From contig JAJRZV010000011.1 of the NCBI GenBank assembly GCA_024275095.1, forward strand, positions 1 through 18,590: DNA of 18,590 nt, written 5' to 3'. The stretch is from a bacterium (GTDB lineage: Bacteria; JAJRZV01). Of this stretch, positions 7,366 through 14,765 are shown one piece after another (the stretch's first letter is position 1; each line of letters starts with the position of its first letter). A program made the translations under genes and the position numbers. The notes under the pieces were generated by a model. The model was given only the letters and a program-made list of their open reading frames with translations. It did no database searches and was not told the origin of the DNA.

Positions 7366-8064
7366 ATGGAAAGGGTGTTCAGAATTCGACGGTTTGATCC
7401 TGATAAGGATTCAAAACCTTACTACAGCGAGTATCGCTTTGATGCTCCACGTGGTATGACTGTACTGGAAGCACTATTCTACATTATCGAAAATGTCGAT
7501 CCCTCTCTGAGTTTCCGATACAACTGCCGTGCCGCGGTGTGCGGTTCATGCGGAATGGAGATTAACGGGAAGCATAGACTCGCCTGTGCGACCCAGGTGA
7601 GCGAACTCAAAGGGGACGTTGTCATAGAACCGCTACCAGGGCTTCGTGTTGTTAAAGACCTTGTGGTGGATATGGACGACTTTTTCAACAAGTTCCTGGT
7701 GGTAAAACCTTATCTCATTCGCAAGACTCCTCCACCCCAGAAAGAAATTTTGCAGTCTCCCGAAGAAAGGAAAGAGCTTGACCCCTACATCTACTGCATT
7801 ATGTGTGCGTGCTGTTCATCTTCCTGCCCTGTGACGTGGTCACGTTCCACATACCTCACCCCTTCTGTGTTCGTGAAGGCCTGGAGGTTTGTGGCGGATT
7901 CCCGTGACGAGGCCAAGGAAGAACATCTGGCAGGTGTTAACAGCGAGGATGGTGTGTGGCGGTGTCATACAGCTTTCAGGTGTGTGGAGGCGTGCCCGAA
8001 GGACATTAATCCCACCTCTGCCATTGTGAACCTGAGACGGAAACTCGCTTTCTCACGCGGCTGA
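7366..8064 (+). CDS. sdhB: Succinate dehydrogenase iron-sulfur subunit
   Basis: This 232-residue subunit carries electrons from SdhA to quinone. Cluster ligands are complete: [2Fe-2S] at Cys54, Cys59, Cys62 and Cys74; [4Fe-4S] in CIMCACCSSSCP (Cys144, 147, 150, 154); and the third cluster in CHTAFRCVEACP (Cys200, 206, 210). The last pattern, CxxxxxCxxxCP, is that of a [3Fe-4S] centre. An extra Cys149 sits inside the [4Fe-4S] motif. The ATG is preceded by GGAGGT, which overlaps the end of sdhA, so expression is coupled. No terminator hairpin is visible after the stop. Confidence 0.97.
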   Translation: MERVFRIRRFDPDKDSKPYYSEYRFDAPRGMTVLEALFYIIENVDPSLSFRYNCRAAVCGSCGMEINGKHRLACATQVSELKGDVVIEPLPGLRVVKDLVVDMDDFFNKFLVVKPYLIRKTPPPQKEILQSPEERKELDPYIYCIMCACCSSSCPVTWSRSTYLTPSVFVKAWRFVADSRDEAKEEHLAGVNSEDGVWRCHTAFRCVEACPKDINPTSAIVNLRRKLAFSRG

Positions 8065-8120
8065 CAATTATACCAATAGGCCACCATTCTCATTCTGCGT
8101 TTTTCGTAATTTTAATTGGG

Positions 8121-9314
8121 ATGGGGATAGTTTGTGGTTTTGCCGGAGAAGGAAAGGGCGCTACTCCTTTCTCGTGGACGGGTCATGGAGCCTATTCTTC
8201 GGAAATTAACGTTCTTGATAAAGGAGTAGTTGTCCCCTGGGACACGAACCCGGCATTTTCATCGGAGCACGTTCAGATAGGTTTGATTGTTTCCGGAATA
8301 TATGACCATTTAAACATAAAGAACTCGTTTCCGGGGATTAACGAGAGCTATTCAAACGCGGGTTTGAGGATCAATTCTCTGTGGTTTCAGATACCCTTCC
8401 AGGGAAAATTTTCTGCAGGGTTTGGTGTGTCACGTTTTCCCATAACGCAAATTGAGGGAATAAATGAACATCCAGTGCCTGAAAATCTTCTGCCGGATGC
8501 TTATCCTCTTGTTGCATACCGGCTCTGGAAAGATAACTATTATTGCGCTTCAAGCGGAGTGTCCTTTCAATTGAGTGCGCATACATGGTTAGGAGTATCT
8601 ACCGGTGTTTGTCAGCGTACTTACCAGGAAAACAGAAGTTTTCTTTACATTTCCGGAGGAGTAACAGAGAGCCTGGAGTCTACCGTGTTTCGTAAGGCCG
8701 AATGGTTACTGCCTGTTCGTGCAGGCTGGTATTTTCAAAATTCTTTTTTGAAGGCAGGTGCTGTATTTCACATGTATGCGCCACTGAAGTCCAGTTCAGA
8801 TTATCTGTATTCAACGTCGCGAAAAAATTATCTGCTGAATACTGATTACTACACCCGGGATATGTCATCGAACACATCAAAATCGTCCATCAGTGTCGGT
8901 GTCACCGGAGGGTGTGCTTTCTCGATAAAGGCGCTGGAGGTCGGGTTTCAGGGGGGGGTTGCACTGCAGAAAAAGGAGGTTCTGTTGTATCCACAAAATC
9001 TACAGGTTTCGTTTGCGGGCCAGATAGATGGATGGTTCAAATTCTCTTCTCAATGGAAAGGCTGGTTGAGAATTTTCTATTCTCAATCACCGTTCTCCAA
9101 TCCGGTGGACCGAGGTGTATATTCATTGGTTACGGATTACCGGGGTGGTGCGATAATTATGATATTTCAGCCTTCAGCAAGTCCTTTTTCGCAGGTTATC
9201 ACCTTCTCTGTGCTTTTTCATGATGGTATTGCGTCTTCCCCCACAGGTACAGGATTTGATGTTGATGCCTATAGCATCAGGTTGTGGTTTCATTCAGTAT
9301 TTTCTTTACTTTGA
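8121..9314 (+). CDS. Probable outer-membrane beta-barrel protein of unknown function
   Basis: The 397-residue protein is rich in alternating polar/aromatic strands (for example VQIGLIVSGIYD, SLWFQIPFQGKFSAGFGVSRF, SVGVTGGCAFSIKALEVGFQGGVAL), with glycine and serine turns, as in outer-membrane barrels. I do not recognise a family. The start is doubtful: the ATG at 8121 cuts through a hydrophobic stretch that continues upstream in frame (AFFVILIGMGIVCGFA from 8097), which looks like a complete signal peptide. No ATG, GTG or TTG precedes it in the 56-base gap after sdhB, so a non-standard start (CTG, ATT or ATA at 8061-8078) or a sequence error is possible. It is on the same strand as sdhB but seems functionally unrelated. 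Its last 38 bases overlap the minus-strand hldA gene. Confidence 0.7.
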   Translation: MGIVCGFAGEGKGATPFSWTGHGAYSSEINVLDKGVVVPWDTNPAFSSEHVQIGLIVSGIYDHLNIKNSFPGINESYSNAGLRINSLWFQIPFQGKFSAGFGVSRFPITQIEGINEHPVPENLLPDAYPLVAYRLWKDNYYCASSGVSFQLSAHTWLGVSTGVCQRTYQENRSFLYISGGVTESLESTVFRKAEWLLPVRAGWYFQNSFLKAGAVFHMYAPLKSSSDYLYSTSRKNYLLNTDYYTRDMSSNTSKSSISVGVTGGCAFSIKALEVGFQGGVALQKKEVLLYPQNLQVSFAGQIDGWFKFSSQWKGWLRIFYSQSPFSNPVDRGVYSLVTDYRGGAIIMIFQPSASPFSQVITFSVLFHDGIASSPTGTGFDVDAYSIRLWFHSVFSLL

Positions 9315-10275
9315 GTTCCTTTTTTACATCAGCTAATGAGACAGCAGAAGGACCGTATCGCTCTACCACTATACCCGCTGCAAGGTTGGCAAAGAGAGCA
9401 GCATCTTCAGGATTGAGCCCGGCTGTTTCCGCGGCAGCAAAAGCTGCTGTAAATGTGTCACCTGCACCGGTAACGTCAAACACGCGTCTTGTGCGTGCAG
9501 GGACCCTGATGCCCCGGTTTTTACAGAATACGAATGCTCCATGCTCTCCCAGTGTGATAACCACTTCGTTACATCCCAGTTTTCGGACTATTTGTTTGGC
9601 CACCTGTTGAGCATTGGTTGGAGTTACAGTGGTGGTGTTTGTTCGCACCAGTTGAGCGGCCTCTGACGCATTTGGCAATAGACAATGAAAATTTTTGTAA
9701 TGTCGGAAATTTCTGGGTTTGGGGTCCACGTACACGGGTGGATTACCGTTCGCTTGTAATGCCTGAAAGAGGGAAGGGGTTAGAGTGCCTTTGGCATAGT
9801 CGGAAAGAATGATCGCTTTGCATCGTGAAATACTATCGTGGATGATAGAAAGCATTTTGCGGAGTCCAGCAGGAGATGGAAGCGAAGTGATTTCCCTGTC
9901 AATGCGAATGAGCTGTTGATTGCGCGCAGAGACCCGTGTTTTTACAGTAGTGGGTCTTTGTTTTTCAACTACGGGGAAGAAATAAATGTCAGCCTTTTCC
10001 AGCATTTTTTGCAAACAGTTCCCATCTTCATCATTTCCCAGCAGTCCTGTAAGAGTTACCTGAGCACCCAGGCTTTTGAGGTTTAAAGCTACATTTGCAG
10101 CTCCACCAGGTGCCGCCCATGTACGTTTTTCCAGCACCACAGGAACAGGTGCTTCGGGAGAAATTCTTTCTACTGTACCTTCTATATATCTATCGAGTAT
10201 AAGATCACCGATCACCAGAAACGTGGCACTTTTAATTCTTTTGCTGATTACAGAGATTGTTTTCTCGTTAAGCAT
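9277..10275 (-). CDS. hldA: D-glycero-beta-D-manno-heptose-7-phosphate kinase
   Basis: This 332-residue PfkB/ribokinase-type kinase phosphorylates heptose 7-phosphate to the 1,7-bisphosphate in ADP-heptose synthesis for LPS inner core. Family marks are GDLILDRYIEGTVERISPEAPVP near residues 23-45, characteristic of the RfaE1/HldE kinase domain; the glycine-rich PGGAANVA (56-63); VDPKP (183-187); and VTGAGDTF (268-275) with catalytic Asp273. There is no C-terminal cytidylyltransferase-like nucleotidyltransferase domain, so it is a stand-alone HldA and another gene must supply the adenylyltransferase. Its ATG overlaps the stop of engB by 8 bases (ATGCTTAA), so the two are co-translated. Its 3' end runs into the convergent barrel gene, leaving no room for a terminator between them. 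Confidence 0.93.
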   Translation of the reverse strand: MLNEKTISVISKRIKSATFLVIGDLILDRYIEGTVERISPEAPVPVVLEKRTWAAPGGAANVALNLKSLGAQVTLTGLLGNDEDGNCLQKMLEKADIYFFPVVEKQRPTTVKTRVSARNQQLIRIDREITSLPSPAGLRKMLSIIHDSISRCKAIILSDYAKGTLTPSLFQALQANGNPPVYVDPKPRNFRHYKNFHCLLPNASEAAQLVRTNTTTVTPTNAQQVAKQIVRKLGCNEVVITLGEHGAFVFCKNRGIRVPARTRRVFDVTGAGDTFTAAFAAAETAGLNPEDAALFANLAAGIVVERYGPSAVSLADVKKELKVKKILNETTT

Positions 10276-10852
10276 TGACTTTCAGGCTCCTTTCAATAAG
10301 CTGGATCAGTTCTTTTTTCCCATCGCCTGTGCGTGCTGAAAATGCAAGTACCGGTATGTCAGCAGCCTTTGAAGTAATGATTGTACGCAATTGGTTTAAC
10401 TCATTGCGGTTGAGCTTGTCAATTTTGGTGAGTACCAGGGCATACGGAATTTTCATTTTTTTCAACGTGTGTACAAGCATTTCTTCTTCCTGTTCAATTC
10501 CTCTGCGGATGTCGACAAGAAGCAAAAATAAAACTATTACCCGCCTGTGCGAAAGGTAGTATTCCACAAGTCTTTTCCACCGTTCCATATCAGTGCGGGG
10601 TCCCCGAGCATATCCATATCCTGGAAGGTCTACAATGATGAACTGCTCCCTTGTGAGATAGAAATTTATGCTCCTTGTTTTCCCGGGATGCTTTCCTACA
10701 CGTGCTGGCTTGGCACCCTTGAAAAGTGCATTGATAAGGGATGACTTTCCCACGTTGCTTCTTCCGGCCACCACAATTTCAGGAACGTCCTCTAAGGGTA
10801 TTTGTTTGATTTCGTATGCGGTGGCAAGAACTCTCTGGAGGTGAAATGACAT
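10268..10852 (-). CDS. engB: Ribosome biogenesis GTPase EngB (YsxC/YihA)
   Basis: This 194-residue GTPase has G1 GRSNVGKS (30-37), the GKTRSINFY switch region (57-65), G3 DLPGYGYA (75-82), G4 TKID (142-145) and G5 SA (172-173), all typical of the EngB family, which helps assemble the large ribosomal subunit. The frame opens at 10936, but the extra 28 residues (MCRHASFHVLIFLLY...) are unlike the family N-terminus. The ATG at 10852 follows GGGAGAAGAGG and gives the normal EngB length and start (MSFHLQRV), so I use it. It is upstream of and coupled to hldA. No convincing promoter was found in the gap shared with the response-regulator gene. Confidence 0.93.
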   Translation of the reverse strand: MSFHLQRVLATAYEIKQIPLEDVPEIVVAGRSNVGKSSLINALFKGAKPARVGKHPGKTRSINFYLTREQFIIVDLPGYGYARGPRTDMERWKRLVEYYLSHRRVIVLFLLLVDIRRGIEQEEEMLVHTLKKMKIPYALVLTKIDKLNRNELNQLRTIITSKAADIPVLAFSARTGDGKKELIQLIERSLKVNA

Positions 10853-10876
10853 GACCTCTTCTCCCGCGAGATTGAA

Positions 10877-10934
10877 GTGTCGGACAATAGGATATAACAA
10901 GAAAATTAAAACATGGAAGGAGGCGTGTCGACAC
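10877..10934. promoter_or_regulatory. Repeated GTGTCG elements upstream of engB
   Basis: A perfect ten-base palindrome GTGTCGACAC lies at 10925-10934, and a similar GTGTCGGACA at 10877-10886, 48 bases apart, in the gap between engB and the divergent response-regulator gene. They could be binding sites for one regulator, but two short matches are weak evidence. Confidence 0.25.
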
Positions 10935-11005
10935 ATTTTGTTTTCAAAAGGCGTTAAAATATCGCAAAATAAAACAGGTTAAAGTGTTAGCAAGAGGAGG
11001 CACCT

Positions 11006-11563
11006 GTGCCCAAACGAGCATATTGTCCAAGTTGTGCAGAAGAGGTTGAGGTTTTTGTTACCATTGCTGAAGGGAATGAAACGCCCCATTGCAGTCAATG
11101 TGGACTGTTGCTGGATCCCTCCAAGAGCCGGGTTCAACCAAAGCTTCAAACCGTTGTGCTTGCAGATGACTCTTCATCGCTGAGAACTGTTGTCTCAGAA
11201 TTTCTCAAATCCAGAGGTATCGCTCAGGAAGTGATTACCACGGAAGATGGAAAGCAGTTTCTGGCTGTTATTACCCAGATGCTCAGGCAGAAAAAACCCG
11301 TGAGCCTTGCCATCCTGGATGTGAACATGCCTGTACTCGATGGTATCAACGCAGCCAAGACTCTTCGGGCCGTAGAGGAAGGGATGAGAGTGGCCAAGAA
11401 GATTCCCATACTCTTTTTCTCTGTGGTTAGGGCAGATGAGCACATGAAGAAATTGCTGGATTTTGTCAAACCTGCTGCCTATCTGAATAAGGGTAAAAAT
11501 GCATCTCCATCAGAGCTTGCAGAGCGTCTGAGCCAGATCCTGGCACAGCTTATCAAGAAATAA
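11006..11563 (+). CDS. Zinc-ribbon plus receiver-domain response regulator
   Basis: This 185-residue protein has two parts. Residues 7-32 form a zinc ribbon (CPSC at 7-10, CSQC at 29-32). Residues 47-184 form a CheY-like receiver: acidic pair Asp54-Asp55 (ADDSS), phospho-acceptor Asp105 in LAILDVNMP, Ser139 at the conserved Ser/Thr position, and Lys162 in YLNKG. All phosphorylation residues are present, so it should accept phosphate from a histidine kinase, which is not encoded nearby. There is no DNA-binding output domain; the zinc ribbon or a partner protein must provide the output. The GTG start follows AGGAGG by five bases. It is divergent from engB and appears to be a single-gene unit. 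Confidence 0.88.
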   Translation: MPKRAYCPSCAEEVEVFVTIAEGNETPHCSQCGLLLDPSKSRVQPKLQTVVLADDSSSLRTVVSEFLKSRGIAQEVITTEDGKQFLAVITQMLRQKKPVSLAILDVNMPVLDGINAAKTLRAVEEGMRVAKKIPILFFSVVRADEHMKKLLDFVKPAAYLNKGKNASPSELAERLSQILAQLIKK

Positions 11564-11581
11564 AAAAGCTCGATATTTCTT
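11554..11581 (+). terminator. Weak AT-rich hairpin after the response-regulator gene
   Basis: AAGAAATA at the stop codon can pair with TATTTCTT about 11 bases further on. The stem is AT-only at most positions and the T run is short, so termination is possible but poorly supported. Confidence 0.25.
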
Positions 11582-11691
11582 TACTGCGAAATTACTGTAC
11601 AACTGAAATTTTCTGTATATAAAATTTTACATTTCTCATTGAGTGTTGAAATGTGCGTGGCTGTACGAAAAAAATTTTGTTAAAATTAAAA

Positions 11692-11720
11692 TTGACTTGA
11701 GGGGGTTGTACGTGTAAGAT
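11692..11720 (+). promoter_or_regulatory. Sigma-70 promoter of the lipase-like gene
   Basis: TTGACT (11692-11697), exactly 17 bases, then TAAGAT (11715-11720) make a near-consensus promoter. Transcription would begin near 11727. This rules out the TTG at 11720 as start of the following gene, because it lies in the -10 box. Confidence 0.75.
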
Positions 11721-11736
11721 TGCCATATATGGTAAA
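11721..11736. promoter_or_regulatory. Candidate operator at the lipase gene start point
   Basis: TTGCCATATATGGTAA is an inverted repeat with one mismatched pair, centred on the perfect palindrome CCATATATGG (11724-11733). It covers the predicted transcription start just after the -10 box, where a bound repressor would block initiation. No regulator is identified. Confidence 0.35.
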
Positions 11737-11758
11737 ATACATTATTCAGGAGGGGGCG

Positions 11759-12502
11759 GTGGGATTATTTGACTACCTGGAAAATGAGTATCTTGCTGTA
11801 ATGGAGAATGTGCTCAATCACATTACGTACGTGTTCGAAGGCAAGGACCGCAAGCCCTGGCGTTTTGAAAACAAGCACATTGTATTTTTATTGCACGGGT
11901 ATTTACAGGGCGATGCCGCTTTTCGTAATCTTGAAAGGCACCTCTACGAGCGTGGGATGAACGTCGAGTCAGAAAGTTACCCCTTCTGGAGAGACCTTCG
12001 CATTGTTGAAAAACAGCTTCTGGAAAAAGTCAAGGGAATTTACGAGAAGAGCGGTCGCAGGGTGGATCTGGTAGGTCATAGCCTTGGAGGCCTTGTATCC
12101 CGAAGCCTTGCACAGAAACATCCTGAGTATGTAAGAAAAGTGATTACCTTGGGGAGCCCTCACAAGGGCACTTACGTGGCTTACCTGGGACTTTTTACAA
12201 AAAGTGGCAGGCAGATGATTCCTGGGTCCAGCTATCTCAGAGAAATAAACTCCATGCCCCTTCCTGAAACCGTTCAGTTTTACTCGATTTACAGCCTTCG
12301 GGATATGGCGATTATTCCCCATGATTCTGCACGGCTTGAGGGAGCAATAAATATTCCCATTGAAAATTTAGGGCACATAGGGTTGATCGGCTTTCATACA
12401 TATAATCTCATAGCAGATATTTTAGAAGGTAAATTTGATATGGTTCACAAGGAACGCAAGGTGGTCAGGCTTGATGAGGTGAGCAAAGCCAAAAGGCGCT
12501 GA
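11759..12502 (+). CDS. Lipase/esterase-like alpha/beta hydrolase
   Basis: From the GTG at 11759 the product is 247 residues. That GTG follows AGGAGG (11748-11753) by five bases and lies about 30 bases after the predicted transcription start; earlier in-frame starts at 11720 and 11729 fall in the promoter or lack a ribosome site. The oxyanion segment FLLHGY (43-48) and nucleophile elbow GHSLGG (Ser108) are clear, with VITLGSPHKGT (128-138) as in triacylglycerol lipase/PGAP1-like hydrolases. Asp182 (LRDMAIIP) and His206 (NLGHIGLI) are the likely remaining triad members. There is no signal peptide, so it is probably cytoplasmic. It could release fatty acids or cleave acyl esters for the beta-oxidation enzymes nearby; the substrate is unknown. 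It stands alone behind its own promoter. Confidence 0.88.
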   Translation: MGLFDYLENEYLAVMENVLNHITYVFEGKDRKPWRFENKHIVFLLHGYLQGDAAFRNLERHLYERGMNVESESYPFWRDLRIVEKQLLEKVKGIYEKSGRRVDLVGHSLGGLVSRSLAQKHPEYVRKVITLGSPHKGTYVAYLGLFTKSGRQMIPGSSYLREINSMPLPETVQFYSIYSLRDMAIIPHDSARLEGAINIPIENLGHIGLIGFHTYNLIADILEGKFDMVHKERKVVRLDEVSKAKRR

Positions 12503-12552
12503 AGTAGAAAGCGATTCAAGTTTCCACTCTTTCTTAAAAAACCGATGAATGC

Positions 12553-12582
12553 TTGTGATTTTGTTATCCATCTCGGTAACAT
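12553..12582 (+). promoter_or_regulatory. Possible promoter for the gamma-carbonic-anhydrase/aldehyde dehydrogenase pair
   Basis: TTGTGA (12553-12558), 18 bases, TAACAT (12577-12582) is a moderate sigma-70 match. The start point near 12589 leaves a 32-base leader with AGGAGGTGAGG before the ATG at 12621. Confidence 0.4.
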
Positions 12583-12620
12583 AAAGGAATATTTTAAATT
12601 TCAGAATCAGGAGGTGAGGC

Positions 12621-13169
12621 ATGCCGGATATTGAAAAAGCTGTATACATTCACGATGCAGCACATATCATGGGCAATGTCACTATTGGGGAAAACTCCAG
12701 CGTGTTCGCCTGTGCGGTACTTCGGGCGGATGTAAATCCTATTACGGTAGGAAAATTTACAAATATTCAGGAGTCGGTTACCGTTCACGTGGCTACTTCC
12801 CCGGTGAAAATCGGAGATTATGTCACTGTGGCACACAATGCGGTGGTTCATGCATGCACGATAGAGGACAGAGTGATGATCGGGATTGGTGCGGTTATTC
12901 TTGATGGTGCTGTAATTGGGGCTGGCTCGATTGTGGGGGCCGGGGCGGTGGTGAAGGAAAATACTGTTGTCCCGCCGAACTCACTGGTTGTCGGTAGTCC
13001 CGCAGTCATTAAAGAGGGTAGGGGCAATCCGGTGATGGTGACATACAACGCGCTTTATTATTACGCACTGGCACGCCGTTTCAAACAGGGGAAAACCTCA
13101 TTTTCCATGGACGAAATTGTCCAGGAAGTTCAGGAACTCATGAAAGAGCATGCACCAGCATTTCAGTGA
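12621..13169 (+). CDS. Gamma-carbonic-anhydrase-fold protein (YrdA/CaiE-like)
   Basis: This 182-residue protein is built of hexapeptide repeats that form a left-handed beta-helix (for example NVTIGENSSV, VKIGDYVTV, AVIGAGSIVGAGAVV). The family's metal ligands are present as His56 (VTVHV), His72 (VAHNAVVH) and His77, together with Arg35-Asp37 (LRAD) and Gln50 (NIQ). It therefore keeps the zinc site of gamma-class carbonic anhydrases; many relatives have no proven activity or act as acyltransferase-like proteins. A C-terminal helix follows the beta-helix, as usual. The start is the ATG behind AGGAGGTGAGG. The aldehyde dehydrogenase gene begins nine bases after the stop, so the two form an operon. 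Confidence 0.9.
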   Translation: MPDIEKAVYIHDAAHIMGNVTIGENSSVFACAVLRADVNPITVGKFTNIQESVTVHVATSPVKIGDYVTVAHNAVVHACTIEDRVMIGIGAVILDGAVIGAGSIVGAGAVVKENTVVPPNSLVVGSPAVIKEGRGNPVMVTYNALYYYALARRFKQGKTSFSMDEIVQEVQELMKEHAPAFQ

Positions 13170-13178
13170 GGTGAAACC

Positions 13179-14627
13179 GTGAGTGCAAAGAAAACTCTGG
13201 AATACGGTGCATGGATTGATAACAGAAATATAAATGTCAGAGATTACGAGGAGAGCCGTTCGCCTTATTCCGGACAGCTGGTTGCACGTATCGGTATATC
13301 TACGGAAAGAGAAATGGAAAAAGCAATACAGTCTGCGGTTCGTGCTTTCCCTGTGCTGAAGGCCATGCCTTCTTATCAGCGCTATGAAATACTCATGAAT
13401 GTAAGCAGGTTTATAAAAGAGAATGCAAAAGAATTAACCCGTCTGATAGCTCTGGATGCAGGAAAGCCCATTCAGTTCGCCGAGGGAGAGGTGGCTCGAG
13501 CTGCTATTACCTTTGCACTTTCTGCAGAAGAGGTGCGGCGGGAGGTAGGCGCTGTGCTTCCCATTGATATTCAGCCCCGTGTCGAAGGGTATTCCTGTGT
13601 TTACATCCGGGTGCCTCGAGGACCTGTAGGTGCCATAAGCCCGTTTAATTTTCCTCTCAACCTGGTAGCACACAAGTTAGGCCCGGCTTTTGCCGCAGGG
13701 TGTCCAGTGGTGCTTAAAGCGCCGCCTCAGTGTCCTGCTACACCCTTCGTGCTTGCAGAAATATTCAAAGAGGCAGGTGCTCCACCAGGAGCTTTTAATG
13801 TTTTGCACTGCGAGCCTTCTGTAGCAGAAAAACTCGCTACAGGTGAAAGGTTAAAAGTGTTTTCCTTTACCGGAAGTTCAGCTGTCGGATGGATGTTGAA
13901 ATCTAAAGCGAGGAAAAAGAAAGTGCTTCTGGAACTGGGAGGAAATGCAGCCGCTGTGGTCCACAAAGATGTGAAAGAATCTATTGATTGGATTGCTTCC
14001 CGCCTTGCTTTTGGTTCCTTTGCCTATGCAGGACAGGTGTGCATTTCTGTCCAGAGAATTTATGTACAGAAAGACATTTTTAAAATGTTTGAGAAAACAT
14101 TTGTTGAAAAGGTCAAGGCTCTTCCTTATGGCAATCCATTGCGTAGAGAAACTGTTGTGGGACCACTTATTGATGCCGTCGCAGCCGACCGTGTGGAAGA
14201 GTGGGTAAACGAAGCATTGAGTAACGGTGCGAAAGCGGTTATTAAGGGGACTCGCGAAGGGAATGTTGTGAGTCCCTGGGTGTTGAAGGATGTGGACCCC
14301 GGTATGAAAATTTCATGTGAAGAGGTTTTTGGACCGGTTGCAGTACTTTACTCATATGATGAGTTTGAAGAAGCGATAGATGAAGTGAACAATTCTGTCT
14401 ACGGACTTCAGGCAGGAATTTTCACCAGAGACGTCTTTCTTGTCAGATATGCCCTCGAGAATATAGAGGCGGGCGGGATTGTCGTGAATGATTTTCCTAC
14501 TCTCCGCGTGGATAACTATCCTTATGGTGGAATGAAAGATTCAGGTTTTGGAAGAGAGGGTGTGCACTTTGCATACGAGGAAATGACTGAATTGAAGGCT
14601 TTTGTTTTTAACTGGAACATGAAGTAA
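13179..14627 (+). CDS. NAD(P)-dependent aldehyde dehydrogenase
   Basis: This 482-residue enzyme is full length for the superfamily. Key residues are Asn157 (SPFNFPLN), Lys180 (VVLKAPPQCP), the cofactor loop FTGSS (230-234), general base Glu252 (LELGGN) and nucleophile Cys288 (GQVCISVQR). The KAPPQCP and AGQVCIS contexts remind me of the lactaldehyde/phosphorylating-independent glyceraldehyde-3-phosphate dehydrogenase branch rather than of classical fatty-aldehyde dehydrogenases, but substrate cannot be fixed. The GTG start follows GAGGTGA, which overlaps the end of the gamma-carbonic-anhydrase gene. Oxidising an aldehyde to an acid could feed acyl-CoA formation for the nearby beta-oxidation genes; this link is inference. 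Confidence 0.93.
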   Translation: MSAKKTLEYGAWIDNRNINVRDYEESRSPYSGQLVARIGISTEREMEKAIQSAVRAFPVLKAMPSYQRYEILMNVSRFIKENAKELTRLIALDAGKPIQFAEGEVARAAITFALSAEEVRREVGAVLPIDIQPRVEGYSCVYIRVPRGPVGAISPFNFPLNLVAHKLGPAFAAGCPVVLKAPPQCPATPFVLAEIFKEAGAPPGAFNVLHCEPSVAEKLATGERLKVFSFTGSSAVGWMLKSKARKKKVLLELGGNAAAVVHKDVKESIDWIASRLAFGSFAYAGQVCISVQRIYVQKDIFKMFEKTFVEKVKALPYGNPLRRETVVGPLIDAVAADRVEEWVNEALSNGAKAVIKGTREGNVVSPWVLKDVDPGMKISCEEVFGPVAVLYSYDEFEEAIDEVNNSVYGLQAGIFTRDVFLVRYALENIEAGGIVVNDFPTLRVDNYPYGGMKDSGFGREGVHFAYEEMTELKAFVFNWNMK

Positions 14628-14651
14628 CGCTTTGCAGGTGCTTTAATTATA

Positions 14652-14689
14652 CCCTCACGTAAAAAGTGGAGGGAAATCCCAAATTTCCC
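14652..14689 (+). terminator. Two overlapping hairpins after the aldehyde dehydrogenase gene
   Basis: CCCTC (14652-14656) can pair with GAGGG (14669-14673), extended by CAC/GTG with a one-base bulge. GGGAAAT (14671-14677) can pair with ATTTCCC (14683-14689). The shared GGG makes the two stems mutually exclusive. A T run follows only at about 14704-14710, so termination is plausible but not clear. Confidence 0.35.
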
Positions 14690-14729
14690 AGGATAGATAT
14701 GTATCTTTTTAAAACCAATTTTTTTTGAA

Positions 14730-14758
14730 TTGACATTCAGCATTTTCTCAAGTAATCA
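14730..14758 (+). promoter_or_regulatory. Possible promoter of the YCF48-RND-DUF1302 operon
   Basis: A perfect TTGACA (14730-14735) is followed at 17 bases by TAATCA (14753-14758), a poor -10. Transcription would begin at about 14765, right at the GTG at 14766, so the message would be leaderless; no ribosome-binding sequence precedes that GTG. Confidence 0.35.
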
Positions 14759-14765
14759 CTAAAGC

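Noticed and set aside
5662-8064. Fumarate reductase instead of succinate dehydrogenase.
   Set aside because: Gene order CDAB, two small three-helix haem-type anchors and the SdhA His-flavin context favour succinate dehydrogenase. Reverse operation cannot be ruled out, so this is a preference, not an exclusion.
8065-8120. Terminator between sdhB and the barrel gene.
   Set aside because: No stem with a T run could be found in these 56 bases.
10853-10936. 28-residue N-terminal extension of EngB.
   Set aside because: It is unlike the family and has no ribosome site; the ATG at 10852 follows GGGAGAAGAGG and gives standard length.
11720-11758. TTG at 11720 and ATG at 11729 as starts of the lipase-like gene.
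   Set aside because: The TTG is within the -10 box and the ATG sits about at the predicted transcript start with no ribosome site; the GTG at 11759 has AGGAGG at ideal spacing.
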